DNA of 64,000 bases from Mesorhizobium sp. Root157 (GCF_001427385.1 NZ_LMGJ01000001.1:248001-312000); one strand, 5' to 3'; shown: positions 44,700 through 52,001, counted from the first letter of the stretch. A program made the numbers and translations. The notes: a model not told the origin generated them from the letters alone.

Positions 44700-45232
44700 G
44701 GCTGACCACCTAGTTTCTTGAAATTCGACGGGACCGGCTGATTGGCAATTGATGCCACCGCCTCCTCCGTCATGCCGTAGCGGGCGCGGATTTCAGCCCG
44801 TTCCGCTTCCTCTGCAGATTGCTTTTCATCGGTGTAACCGGCGAGGAAGCGGCTGTAGATCGCCGCCACTCGATCACGTTGACTTTGCGACGGCGCACTC
44901 CTTGGCGCTGGCCGGTCGCGCTCTATCGCCTCTTGCCGGCGCACTCGTTCCCTCTGGCGTTCGGGCCACTCCATGGCCTTGTCGCAAAGGCCGCGAAGCT
45001 CTGGCGGTTCTGGGAAGAACGGATGCCCCAGCTTGTTTTGCGACACAGCCTTGACGGCTTCGGCAAGTCCGTAGCGGGTCACACCATCGAGGGCGAGATA
45101 GTACAAAGCCTTGTCGATTTGCTGGTTTTCCGTTTTACGTGCCGGCAATCCGCGGAGTAAAATCAGGGCCTTGACCTTGTCCTCTTGCGTGGCCGGCGTC
45201 CAAAAATCTGTCTGATGGGCTAGCTGGTTCAT
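44696..45232 (-). CDS. Phage replication-region protein
   Basis: 178 residues from the ATG at 45232. Helical throughout: TQEDKVKALILLRGLPARKT, then a Pro-bounded segment (FFPEPPELRGLCDKAMEWPE) and a basic coiled coil. Placed directly after the DUF1376 gene, where many phages hold a helicase-loader-type partner. The first 98 bases overlap that gene in another frame. Function inferred from position only. Confidence 0.55.
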   Translation of the reverse strand: MNQLAHQTDFWTPATQEDKVKALILLRGLPARKTENQQIDKALYYLALDGVTRYGLAEAVKAVSQNKLGHPFFPEPPELRGLCDKAMEWPERQRERVRRQEAIERDRPAPRSAPSQSQRDRVAAIYSRFLAGYTDEKQSAEEAERAEIRARYGMTEEAVASIANQPVPSNFKKLGGQP

Positions 45233-45953
45233 CGATAATTCCAAGCGCGATTGCTTCTTCGGTCCACATACTGGCGAGCGTGGTTTTCTTGGGAGGTCCT
45301 GTGGTGCGATGATGTGGCCTGCGCTCGACGGCATGTCGGCACCAATTGCGCCACGTTGCCGGCCAATCGAGCTTCACGCCCTTCTGACCAGGCTGGGATA
45401 TCCAGTAATCGCGGAACTTGAGCGCTTCGCGTTGGGCCTCGGCTTCGGAAAGCCCCGCCTCTACCGCTGCCACCATGTCCGGGGAAAAATCGCCAGGGAG
45501 CCTTGTCCCGCGTTTTTTGGAAGAACCGGTAGGTTCTTGTTTTTTATCTGTATCTGTATCTGTATGGTTGAACGTCCGTTGAACGTCCGTTGGCTCGCCG
45601 CTTTGTTTTTGTTGTCTTTTTTGAGCGCTTGCTTTCCCTGCTTTGGAATTTAATTTCAACTTGTTCGCACGACTTGAAATTTCAGCCATCGCGCGTCGGT
45701 TGGAAATCATCCCATTATCGACTTGGAACTTGTCGAGGCAGACCAGCTTTTCGAGTGTCTTGACGAACGTCGCTTCACGCATCCCGCAGTAGGTAGCGAG
45801 GATCATCGAGTTGTATTCGACGGGGCCGTTTTCTTCGTAGATACGGCACAGGACCATCGTGTAGACGCCAACTTCCTGTGCGGACAGGCCGCGAACGCCG
45901 TGCATGAAATCGGTCGGGTAAAAGTCGAAATACGGAATTCTGCGCTCGCTCAT
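45135..45953 (-). CDS. DUF1376 protein, probable replication initiator
   Basis: 272 residues from the ATG at 45953. DUF1376 winged-helix domain at residues 1-90 (YFDFYPTDFMHGVRGLSAQE, MILATYCGMREATFVKTLEK), a Gln/Thr/Lys-rich linker, then a second helical domain (AQREALKFRDYWISQPGQKG). In phages such proteins replace the O-type initiator. The next gene upstream is RusA-like, overlapping by 4 bases. Confidence 0.72.
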   Translation of the reverse strand: MSERRIPYFDFYPTDFMHGVRGLSAQEVGVYTMVLCRIYEENGPVEYNSMILATYCGMREATFVKTLEKLVCLDKFQVDNGMISNRRAMAEISSRANKLKLNSKAGKASAQKRQQKQSGEPTDVQRTFNHTDTDTDKKQEPTGSSKKRGTRLPGDFSPDMVAAVEAGLSEAEAQREALKFRDYWISQPGQKGVKLDWPATWRNWCRHAVERRPHHRTTGPPKKTTLASMWTEEAIALGIIDEPASPSDRFLDAGHARGQGQGPDFTPRIAGT

Positions 45954-46327
45954 GCCGCCTCCAGCAGGATGCAGACGTTGCCGCCCTTGCGAGGGATGCC
46001 CCACACCGGAGCCTGATGCTGGAAGCAACTGTCATTGATGCCGATGGCGTCGGCGATGCCGTCGAAATAGGCTTTGCAGGCCGCAAGAAGGTTGTCGGCG
46101 TCCCTGTTGCGCTTGATCGGCGGTGAGAAAATGCACGTCACTTTGACCGCTGCTGCGTCTATCTGTGGCAGCTTGGCATCCTTCGCCATTGTGCTGGCGG
46201 CAAGCCGAGCGGCCTTCGTTGCCCTCGCCTTCGCCATGTAGTGCGGGCGCTCGTTCGGGTGCAGTGCCTTTGCAGGCCACGGAAGATCAATGCGCCACGC
46301 CGCCGCGCTTATGCTCTCCTGGGTCAT
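45950..46327 (-). CDS. rusA: RusA-type Holliday junction resolvase
   Basis: 125 residues from the ATG at 46327. The conserved core KRNRDADNLLAACKAYFDGI carries the metal-binding Asp residues (D76 and D78 approximately), followed by GINDSC. The length fits RusA. It cuts branched DNA to clear concatemers before packaging. It overlaps the methyltransferase and DUF1376 genes by 4 bases each. Confidence 0.88.
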   Translation of the reverse strand: MTQESISAAAWRIDLPWPAKALHPNERPHYMAKARATKAARLAASTMAKDAKLPQIDAAAVKVTCIFSPPIKRNRDADNLLAACKAYFDGIADAIGINDSCFQHQAPVWGIPRKGGNVCILLEAA

Positions 46328-47049
46328 GCAGGCGCCCCACCGAATAGAGGCTGCTGGACAGGCTCTGGCCCCCGAGCCGCAACGAACATATCCGGCTGGT
46401 CGACCGCCTTTTGGATGCGGCGGCAGGCGATATCGAAGTAGGACGGCTCGCGTTCGATGCCGACGAAGGTCCGGCCAGCCTTGACGCAAGCCACCCCGGT
46501 TGTGCCAGATCCCATGAATGGATCTAGGATGGTCTTGGCCTGCGGGATATGCGTGAGGCACCACTGCATTACCCCCAATGGCTTCTGCGTGGGGTGTTCA
46601 TTGCGTTCTTCGCCACCCTTGCGAAGCATCCCATTCCACATATGCACGATGCGACGGACAGGCTTATTGAGGTTTGTCCAAGCCAACTCGCAATCAGCGA
46701 ATCCACCGTTTGTCTGCTTGTCCCACACCAGCCAGCACTTGCTTGGCGGGAGGTGGAAGTAGTTGCCGCCGAATACGATCTGATGCGTACTGATTTCACG
46801 CATAAGGTCGATAACTTCTTGTGCGGGTGGCGCGGCATCCCAATCAGTCGCCGCGTACACGCCCTTCGCCGCCTTCATGCCGCCGCCTTGGAACCCACTC
46901 ACCTTACTTGCGGCAGCATCGGCCCCAATCCCATAAGGCGGGTCGGTCAGAACCGCATCGAAATGGCCGAGCGTCGGCAGGATTTCGCGACAATCCCCGA
47001 GGATCAGCCGGCAGTCGCCAATCGTGACCTCTTTGCGGATGCCGGTCAT
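46324..47049 (-). CDS. DNA methyltransferase, beta class (N6-adenine or N4-cytosine)
   Basis: 241 residues. DPPY catalytic motif at residues 36-39 comes before the AdoMet motif DPFMGSGTTG near residue 180, the beta-class order. TQKPLGVMQWCL supports the family. No restriction partner is nearby, so it is an orphan enzyme, likely protecting or marking phage DNA. The target site cannot be read from the sequence. Confidence 0.88.
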   Translation of the reverse strand: MTGIRKEVTIGDCRLILGDCREILPTLGHFDAVLTDPPYGIGADAAASKVSGFQGGGMKAAKGVYAATDWDAAPPAQEVIDLMREISTHQIVFGGNYFHLPPSKCWLVWDKQTNGGFADCELAWTNLNKPVRRIVHMWNGMLRKGGEERNEHPTQKPLGVMQWCLTHIPQAKTILDPFMGSGTTGVACVKAGRTFVGIEREPSYFDIACRRIQKAVDQPDMFVAARGPEPVQQPLFGGAPA

Positions 47050-47050
47050 C

Positions 47051-47164
47051 TCAGCAGCACCTCTTAAGCGCGTACAGGCCTATGATGACCGGGGCAGCCT
47101 CACAGATGACAATGAGGATCAGGAGACGCTGTAGGCCGGGAGAGATGGCAGGGGTGTCGCGCAT
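47051..47164 (-). CDS. 37-residue membrane peptide
   Basis: Frame MRDTPAISPGLQRLLILIVI then CEAAPVIIGLYALKRCC: one hydrophobic span with a basic Cys-containing tail. One base separates it from the methyltransferase start, and its start shares a base with the stop of the gene before it. The tight spacing supports coding. Confidence 0.5.
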   Translation of the reverse strand: MRDTPAISPGLQRLLILIVICEAAPVIIGLYALKRCC

Positions 47165-47364
47165 TACAGCCATTCCTTTCTCAGGCGAGGGTCGATCCAT
47201 TCGGCAAAGTCGATCTGTCGTTCTGCTTCGATCCGGGCTTCACGCGAGCGGTGAACCAGCTTGTCCGCCAGTCGCCGCGCCCGCTTGGCCAACAGTCCAC
47301 GAACCCACCCCGGCAAGCTCTGCATCCAGTTCGGATATGCGGCGACGGAGGTCTTGAATTTCAC
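47164..47364 (-). CDS. Small basic phage protein
   Basis: 66 residues: a Trp-rich start (YPNWMQSLPGWVRGLL) then a basic helix (AKRARRLADKLVHRSREAR) and an acidic/aromatic end. The first 125 bases overlap the 3' end of the gene upstream in another frame. Not recognised. Confidence 0.5.
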   Translation of the reverse strand: MKFKTSVAAYPNWMQSLPGWVRGLLAKRARRLADKLVHRSREARIEAERQIDFAEWIDPRLRKEWL

Positions 47365-47641
47365 GTTGAGCTTCCTCGAATTTGGCCCGCTTCAGGGCTT
47401 CCGCTTCTTCTGCGTCGATGCGCTTTGCTGCGCCCTCCCAAATTGCCCTCGCCCGCCTGAACGTCATGTTCTTGTGGAGTGCGCGGCGCATGTAGACGAA
47501 GGCGGCGTACTGCGCTGAGTAGACGCTTCCATGCCGGCCTTTTGGAAAGGCTTCTCTCATCAACTCACTTGCAAATGCCGTGTCACTCATTGACTTGTTC
47601 TTGTCACGCTCTGACAACACCTTGTCTGTTCCTTCTGCCAT
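47240..47641 (-). CDS. Helical phage protein of unknown function
   Basis: 133 residues. The ordered part (FPKGRHGSVYSAQYAAFVYM, then FRRARAIWEGAAKRIDAEEA) resembles a DNA-binding helical bundle, followed by a coiled coil (EEAQREIQDLRRRISELDAE) and a Gly/Ala tail. Not recognised. Confidence 0.6.
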   Translation of the reverse strand: MAEGTDKVLSERDKNKSMSDTAFASELMREAFPKGRHGSVYSAQYAAFVYMRRALHKNMTFRRARAIWEGAAKRIDAEEAEALKRAKFEEAQREIQDLRRRISELDAELAGVGSWTVGQAGAATGGQAGSPLA

Positions 47642-47675
47642 TCTGCTGAATGTCAGGAAGGAGAGACGAAACTAC

Positions 47676-48071
47676 ATGGAACACATCAGCCACCCGGCGC
47701 GCAGAGCTTTGGAACAGTGCAGGCGCGCTATGGAGGCGGGAAAGAAAATGACGCCCGGCGGTCAGGAAGGCCGGGAAGAATTGAAACCGGAGCCGGGCAA
47801 GCGGGAGAACGCTGCTCAAGGCTCCGGTATCCGCTCGGGAGGATGCGGATTCGATAGGTGCGGACAGGAATTGAGAGATTGCACCAATGCCGCCCCGGTT
47901 GAGGGACCGGTCGTCACTACCACCTGCCCGCGTTCGAAGCGGCTGGTAGGCGGCGCTGTTTCGGGACTGGTTTCGAACAACCCCGCGCTTCGAAATGAAT
48001 TGCGCAGCCATGATGACAGGCGCGATCATGCCGGCACCAACGCGTCATCGCGCGCCTTGAGGCAGCCGTAG
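47676..48071 (+). CDS. Possible plus-strand gene in an ambiguous stretch
   Basis: 131 residues, MEHISHPARRALEQCRRAME and on; the first 40 residues look coding (helical, GC-rich third codon positions), the rest is Gly/Arg/Cys-rich and doubtful. The stretch 47642-48025 also has a minus-strand frame starting at 48029 with an ATGA overlap to the upstream gene. Neither is convincing, so treat the region as unresolved. Confidence 0.3.
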   Translation: MEHISHPARRALEQCRRAMEAGKKMTPGGQEGREELKPEPGKRENAAQGSGIRSGGCGFDRCGQELRDCTNAAPVEGPVVTTTCPRSKRLVGGAVSGLVSNNPALRNELRSHDDRRDHAGTNASSRALRQP

Positions 48072-48832
48072 CAGTGCTTTGTGCCGCTGCCGGCGCACAG
48101 ATCAGGATTAAGGCAATGAGGCCGAAGCGGCTTGCGCGGCTTGTCGCTCAGGAACGACAGTTTCGACGGGTCGAAGTCCTCAGAATTGGTGGCGGATGCC
48201 CCGCTTGCGGATATGACCGAATTGCCATCTTGCGCCGCGCTGGCAGTCTGATGCTCCGATTTGCCGCGATGAATGTCCGGCTCTACGCCGCCCTGCCCGC
48301 TCGGCATCGCATCGGAACTTGGTTCAGGTTGCCCGCCGTCAACCTGGGGAGAATGCGGGACAGGGGTATGGCTTGCCGGATGGTCTACCGGCTGTTCCTG
48401 GGTGTCTGTGATCGAAAGGACTTCGCCGGTTTCGAGATCGAATGGCGTCGAGCGCAAATCCTGAACCGTCTGCCGCATTTCCTTGGCGGCATAGAGAAGG
48501 CGATGCTTAGGCTCGACGCCCTTTGCTTCGGCGTAGGATTGGCTGGCAGAAAAATTTTTCTCGTTCATATTCGCCAAGCCGAGCATGTCGGCATAGGCGG
48601 AAGTGCTGTCTGCCTTGTCACGGATTTTCTGGACGCGCTTGCCGTCGCCCGCGTCGTCATTCTCGTCTTCGACGTGGGCCTTGATCAGCGCCTTGAGTGC
48701 ACCCCAGTCGCCACCAGCATTCGCGACGACGGTGCGCAGCCCTGCGATTATCTTGGCATCGTCCATCTGGCGCTCGATGATCGGGCGCGCTTCCGTCATG
48801 ATGTTCTTGAGGAACTGAGCGGTGACGGCCAT
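48026..48832 (-). CDS. Phage protein with C-terminal cysteine cluster
   Basis: 268 residues. Helical N-terminal 120 residues (KIIAGLRTVVANAGGDWGAL, then an acidic part), a low-complexity Pro/Ser/Gln linker (residues about 150-225) and a C-terminal CLNPDLCAGSGTKHCYGC knot with four cysteines, probably zinc-binding. It directly follows the GapR-like fusion gene. Not recognised. Confidence 0.6.
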   Translation of the reverse strand: MAVTAQFLKNIMTEARPIIERQMDDAKIIAGLRTVVANAGGDWGALKALIKAHVEDENDDAGDGKRVQKIRDKADSTSAYADMLGLANMNEKNFSASQSYAEAKGVEPKHRLLYAAKEMRQTVQDLRSTPFDLETGEVLSITDTQEQPVDHPASHTPVPHSPQVDGGQPEPSSDAMPSGQGGVEPDIHRGKSEHQTASAAQDGNSVISASGASATNSEDFDPSKLSFLSDKPRKPLRPHCLNPDLCAGSGTKHCYGCLKARDDALVPA

Positions 48833-49282
48833 TTATGCGGCCTCCGCTTCGCAGGTTTCGCGCTCGATGATTTCCCGCGCCATCTGTCGGGTGATGTCGT
48901 TCAGCGCGAAATATTCGCCATGCAGACGGAAGGCCCCGAACTGGGCGTGGTACCAGCCTTCCATCGGGAAAGTGGAGGGGAAGGAACCCAAAAGCGCAGC
49001 CTTCTCCCCGCGAATATAAGACAGGGTTTCAAGCCGCCTCTCGACGTTTCGGGATATTCCAATCTTGAGAAGGCAAGCGCCGGGGAAAATCGCGAAGTAG
49101 ACTTGCCAACCTTGCCGGGCCTGCCGCTCGTCGCGCACCATCATGCCGAGCGTCGTCTTGCTGATGCCGCGCCGTGCCGCTTCCGCGTACACTTCGCGAA
49201 TGTCAGCTGCGAGCGCGTCCTGCTCATCCTTGAGCCGGAGGACACGTTCGATGAAAGCGCGCAGTTGTCCGTCGCCCGTCAT
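48833..49282 (-). CDS. Fusion of GapR-like (DUF2312) and GIY-YIG/T5orf172-like domains
   Basis: 149 residues. Residues 5-50 (LRAFIERVLRLKDEQDALAA, then DIREVYAEAARRGIS) follow the GapR/DUF2312 coiled-coil pattern; host GapR binds overtwisted AT-rich DNA. Residues about 60-140 (VYFAIFPGACLLKIGISRNV, ERRLETLS, E108, HAQFGAFRLHGEYFAL) match the T5orf172/Mug113 branch of GIY-YIG nucleases. Together they suggest a nuclease or DNA-binding protein aimed by the GapR part. The join is in frame with no linker. Confidence 0.75.
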   Translation of the reverse strand: MTGDGQLRAFIERVLRLKDEQDALAADIREVYAEAARRGISKTTLGMMVRDERQARQGWQVYFAIFPGACLLKIGISRNVERRLETLSYIRGEKAALLGSFPSTFPMEGWYHAQFGAFRLHGEYFALNDITRQMAREIIERETCEAEAA

Positions 49283-49398
49283 CGCTACGCTGCCTTCTCA
49301 GGCTTGGGATGGACTTCGCAAAACAGCGGACGCACGATGCCGTCGCAGCCCATGAAGAATGGCGCTGGTTTCAGGTTTTCAAATCGTGGGATGGAATT

Positions 49399-49698
49399 AT
49401 GAGCGATGAGGTCCGGGCGGTTGTGACAAGCGGCAAGAGCCTGCTTGGTGGCGAAATTGACATCAAGGATACCGGCATCGTCCCGGCATTCATCGACGTG
49501 GTGACGGAACACCGCCACAATAGCGGCATCGTCTATCTTTCGTTCGGATGCACGTCCAAGGATGGAGACAACCGGGGGGAAGTCTTGCTCACCCACAGGC
49601 TCAGGATGAGCTTGGTCATGGCGCAAAGCCTCAGGGACACCCTCTCCAATCTGATTGGCGATGCGATGAAGCCAGTCGACAAATCGCAGGCGAATTGA
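49399..49698 (+). CDS. Plus-strand gene inside the leftward operon (DUF3467-like)
   Basis: 99 residues, MSDEVRAVVTSGKSLLGGEI onward. It has a credible beta-alpha plan (GIVPAFIDVVTEHRHNSGIV, then RLRMSLVMAQSLRDTLSNLI) that resembles DUF3467-type proteins, and strong GC bias in third codon positions. The antisense frame 49285-49713 is also open and abuts its neighbours, but its protein looks like noise. If real, this gene is transcribed against the early operon. Confidence 0.55.
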   Translation: MSDEVRAVVTSGKSLLGGEIDIKDTGIVPAFIDVVTEHRHNSGIVYLSFGCTSKDGDNRGEVLLTHRLRMSLVMAQSLRDTLSNLIGDAMKPVDKSQAN

Positions 49699-49709
49699 AT
49701 GATCGCCAT

Positions 49710-49916
49710 TCATGCCGCTTGCTCCTTCTCAGGCTTGGGGGCGGCAATGGCTTCGAGGATACGTTGACGAGTAGGCGTGCGCGGCTCTCGACCGTCTCGA
49801 AGCTGGAACACGAACAGCGGATCGGCGGCGTACTCACGGCCAAACTGCGTCGGCGTCATGCCCTTGGAGGCAATGAACTTTTCAACGGTTTCTCGGAAGC
49901 GCTCAATCTCGGTCAT
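49710..49916 (-). CDS. Small helix-turn-helix regulator (Cro-like candidate)
   Basis: 68 residues with a helix-turn-helix: VEKFIASKGMTPTQFGREYA, then DPLFVFQLRDGREP. First gene of the leftward early operon, directly next to the left operator cluster, the place of a Cro-type protein. The tail PKPEKEQAA is disordered. Confidence 0.65.
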   Translation of the reverse strand: MTEIERFRETVEKFIASKGMTPTQFGREYAADPLFVFQLRDGREPRTPTRQRILEAIAAPKPEKEQAA

Positions 49917-50001
49917 TCCCTATTGATAATAGGAAATTCCCTACCATTCAAGAGGAAAATTCCTATTGGACGATAGGAAGGAATTTTGTGATGCCTAGGG
50001 A
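49917..50001. promoter_or_regulatory. Left operator cluster and divergent promoters
   Basis: Several copies of one palindrome: ATAGGAAATTCCCTA (49929-49943), AGGAAAATTCCTAT (49953-49966), ATAGGAAGGAATTTT (49973-49987) and CTAGGGAAT just before 50002. On the minus strand TTGAAT-17-TATCAA places the first copy in the promoter spacer. A phage repressor bound here would shut the leftward early operon. Confidence 0.7.
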
Positions 50002-50454
50002 ATGGCGGATGCAACTGTGGAAACGAGAATGGATGCCCTGCGGCGACGGCTATTGAAGGCCGTCAAGGTCGATGGCATTGCCACCTACAAAGAGCTATCT
50101 GAAGCGCTCAATCAGAACCCTACCTTTGTCCAACAATTCGTTACGAAGAGATCGCCAAAGCGACTATTTGACGAACAGATTGAAACCATCACCCAAATCC
50201 TGGACAGTCGAGAGGCCCCAAAAGCAGAGCCACCCTCGCCAGACAAAGAGGCGGAAACGCAGTTGCGTTCTGCGCTATTGGCTTTCGGTGTCGATGCCAA
50301 ATTATTGCCCAGAGCTATTGCCGTGATCAGGAGTGGCTTTCTGACAGCCGGGGCGTCACAAGAACAAACCCCTCTTGATGATCAACCGCCACCTGCCAGT
50401 CGCCCCCATGAATCAGCGCCATCGCAGCGGAAACCTGCGCCGCATACCTCTTGA
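50002..50454 (+). CDS. Candidate immunity repressor
   Basis: 150 residues. N-terminal helix-turn-helix-like part (LRRRLLKAVKVDGIATYKEL, SEALNQNPTFVQQFVTKR), a linker, a small helical domain (LRSALLAFGVDAKLLPRAIA) that could dimerise, and a Pro-rich tail. It lies between two clusters of the same operator, as a CI gene would. No S24 self-cleavage domain is present, so induction must work in another way. No clear ribosome site: the transcript may be leaderless, as for lambda cI. Confidence 0.6.
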   Translation: MADATVETRMDALRRRLLKAVKVDGIATYKELSEALNQNPTFVQQFVTKRSPKRLFDEQIETITQILDSREAPKAEPPSPDKEAETQLRSALLAFGVDAKLLPRAIAVIRSGFLTAGASQEQTPLDDQPPPASRPHESAPSQRKPAPHTS

Positions 50455-50566
50455 CGGCCATCTTCGGATCGACGGGCGGCCCTGCCCCTGCTGCTTCCCT
50501 TAGCCCTGCAACGATTTCATGGTTCCGCGTCTCATATCGCGGCGTAATCCTGTGCCTGATGCTCAT
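50327..50566 (-). CDS. Small gene antisense to the repressor 3' end
   Basis: 79 residues from the ATG at 50566 (GAGGGCGAA before it): MSIRHRITPRYETRNHEIVA, then AMALIHGGDWQVAVDHQEGF. The sequence looks like a real small alpha/beta protein. Its last 128 bases run opposite the Pro-rich tail of the repressor candidate, so either that tail or this gene may be over-called, or the pair interact by antisense. Confidence 0.5.
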   Translation of the reverse strand: MSIRHRITPRYETRNHEIVAGLREAAGAGPPVDPKMAVKRYAAQVSAAMALIHGGDWQVAVDHQEGFVLVTPRLSESHS

Positions 50567-50767
50567 TTCGCCCTCGGGTATTCCAAAACCCATACAAGCG
50601 GGAATCGTTAACGGCGTCAAGAACAGAACAGGAACAGAGTTAGCGGCTTGTGAGCAGCGGGGGAAGGCGGTTAGATCGGCTGCGGCCCCTTACCCTCGCC
50701 CTGGTTTGATCGCTAGCGCCGGAAGGGAGGGAAAGGGACCGCAAACAAGGCATATTGGGAGCAGGAA

Positions 50768-51202
50768 ATGATCTCAGAGGCTATTATTGGGGTAAACGCT
50801 CTTAACTCCATGCTCGATCTGGCTAAGAGTTTGAAGGGCATCAACGATGCTACCGTCAGGAACACGGTGGCTATAGAACTTACCGAAAAAATCATCGCTG
50901 CACATGCGGCGCAGGCGGCGTTGATTTCCAAGGTAGCTGATCTTGAAAAAGAACTGGTGCGCTTTGAAACATGGGAAGCAGAGAAGCAGCGCTATGACCT
51001 GCACGAGATTAAAAAGGGAAGGTTCACCCGCAGGCTGAAGGAATCTGTGGAGGGTTCCGAGCCGCCGCATCATATATGCGCTCAGTGCTACAATCGAGGC
51101 GTCAAGTCGATCTTGCAAAGCAAGGTGTCGGAAGTGGGCCGCAACACGCTGCTTGTATGCGGTGAGTGCAAGACGGAACTTAACTTGTCGCTTGCCGTCT
51201 AG
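50768..51202 (+). CDS. Immunity-region protein with zinc-ribbon end
   Basis: 144 residues: a helical first half with a coiled coil (ISKVADLEKELVRFETWEAE), then a C-terminal zinc ribbon (CAQCYNRG, CGECKTEL). GGGAG precedes the ATG. It sits between the repressor candidate and a strong terminator, so it should be expressed in the lysogen. Not recognised. Confidence 0.65.
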   Translation: MISEAIIGVNALNSMLDLAKSLKGINDATVRNTVAIELTEKIIAAHAAQAALISKVADLEKELVRFETWEAEKQRYDLHEIKKGRFTRRLKESVEGSEPPHHICAQCYNRGVKSILQSKVSEVGRNTLLVCGECKTELNLSLAV

Positions 51203-51227
51203 AGCCATCGTCAAATCCAGACTTACC

Positions 51228-51251
51228 AGCCCGCCTAGCGCGGGCTTTTTT
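51228..51251 (+). terminator. Terminator at the end of the immunity unit
   Basis: AGCCCGC (51228-51234), loop CTAGC, GCGGGCT (51240-51246), then T's to 51251. A strong intrinsic terminator; it separates the immunity genes from the right early operon. Confidence 0.9.
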
Positions 51252-51354
51252 ATTGTGGGGAGGGCCAGATTGGTAGGCCGCCCCTCCCCTTTTCATGAAC
51301 ACGCAACCCTTCCGGGTCGTCAGCATGATTCGCACATCGCGGCGGCGTTGTCAA

Positions 51355-51411
51355 AAATTTCCTATCACTAGGATTTTTCCTATTGACCGCAGATAGGAAA
51401 TTCCCTATCGT
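51355..51411 (+). promoter_or_regulatory. Right operator cluster and early rightward promoter
   Basis: ATAGGAAATTCCCTAT (51393-51408) is preceded by two related sites (about 51356-51365, and CTAGGATTTTTCCTAT at about 51367-51382). The promoter TTGACC (51383-51388), 17 bases, TATCGT (51406-51411) has the best operator copy within its spacer, exactly like the left early promoter. It should drive the genes from 51482 to the integrase. Confidence 0.72.
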
Positions 51412-51481
51412 GCTCCCATCCAATCGGAAAGGGAACGCAGATGAACGCCGCGCCACAAATCATTCACGCAGGAGTGCAGTC

Positions 51482-51745
51482 ATGAACACCATGTCTCTCA
51501 TCCGTGGCGCATCGCTGGCCACCACGTTCCGCGATCTGACGAAGACCTTGGATGTCATATCAAAGCCGAGCAAGGCAGACGTGTTCATTTCCGAACGCCG
51601 CTATGCAGAGAACGTCGCCCGCCCGATCAAAATCCTGTTCCGCTCCGAAGCCTACTACTGGGTCAACGAGCGCGAGCTTGAACTGCTCCGCGCCGGTCGC
51701 CTTCCCGAAGATTTGGGCCTTGAGCCAGTCGGGGAGAACGAGTGA
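51482..51745 (+). CDS. First gene of the right early operon, unknown function
   Basis: 87 residues from the ATG at 51482 (MNTMSLIRGASLATTFRDLT). A basic middle (ISERRYAENVARPIKILFRS) and an acidic end. No motif recognised. As first gene under the repressed early promoter it could be a regulator or host-takeover protein. Confidence 0.55.
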   Translation: MNTMSLIRGASLATTFRDLTKTLDVISKPSKADVFISERRYAENVARPIKILFRSEAYYWVNERELELLRAGRLPEDLGLEPVGENE

Positions 51746-51852
51746 TGGACCGCGCCCTTCACCACGCCGCGAACATCGCAGCCCGTCATCCTTGGATAGT
51801 TATCGCCGCATGTCTCGTGTTTGCGGCTGCATATGAGGTGCCTGGATTATGA
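51745..51852 (+). CDS. 35-residue membrane peptide
   Basis: Frame MDRALHHAANIAARHPWIVI then AACLVFAAAYEVPGL: a basic start and one hydrophobic span. Its start shares a base with the upstream stop (TGATG) and its stop overlaps the next start (ATGA), which supports coding. Confidence 0.55.
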   Translation: MDRALHHAANIAARHPWIVIAACLVFAAAYEVPGL

Positions 51853-52001
51853 CCGCGCACATAGAGCCGGTAGCTGAGCGGGCAAAGCTGGAGCGCTGGC
51901 AAAGCGTCCTGATCGCAGCCGGCGTCCATCCCCTCAAAGCAATTCTGATCATCGCCCTCGTAGCTGGTGATCGGGCAGACGAACGAAAGGAAGCGGCATG
52001 A
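51849..52001 (+). CDS. 50-residue phage protein
   Basis: Frame MTAHIEPVAERAKLERWQSV then LIAAGVHPLKAILIIALVAG and a charged tail. An amphipathic part and one hydrophobic stretch. Coupled by ATGA to both neighbours. Not recognised. Confidence 0.55.
   Translation: MTAHIEPVAERAKLERWQSVLIAAGVHPLKAILIIALVAGDRADERKEAA

Noticed and set aside
49285..49713. Minus-strand 142-residue frame as a real operon gene
   Set aside because: Its spacing fits the operon but the protein sequence lacks structure, while the plus-strand frame over the same bases reads as a real protein; kept only as a finding.
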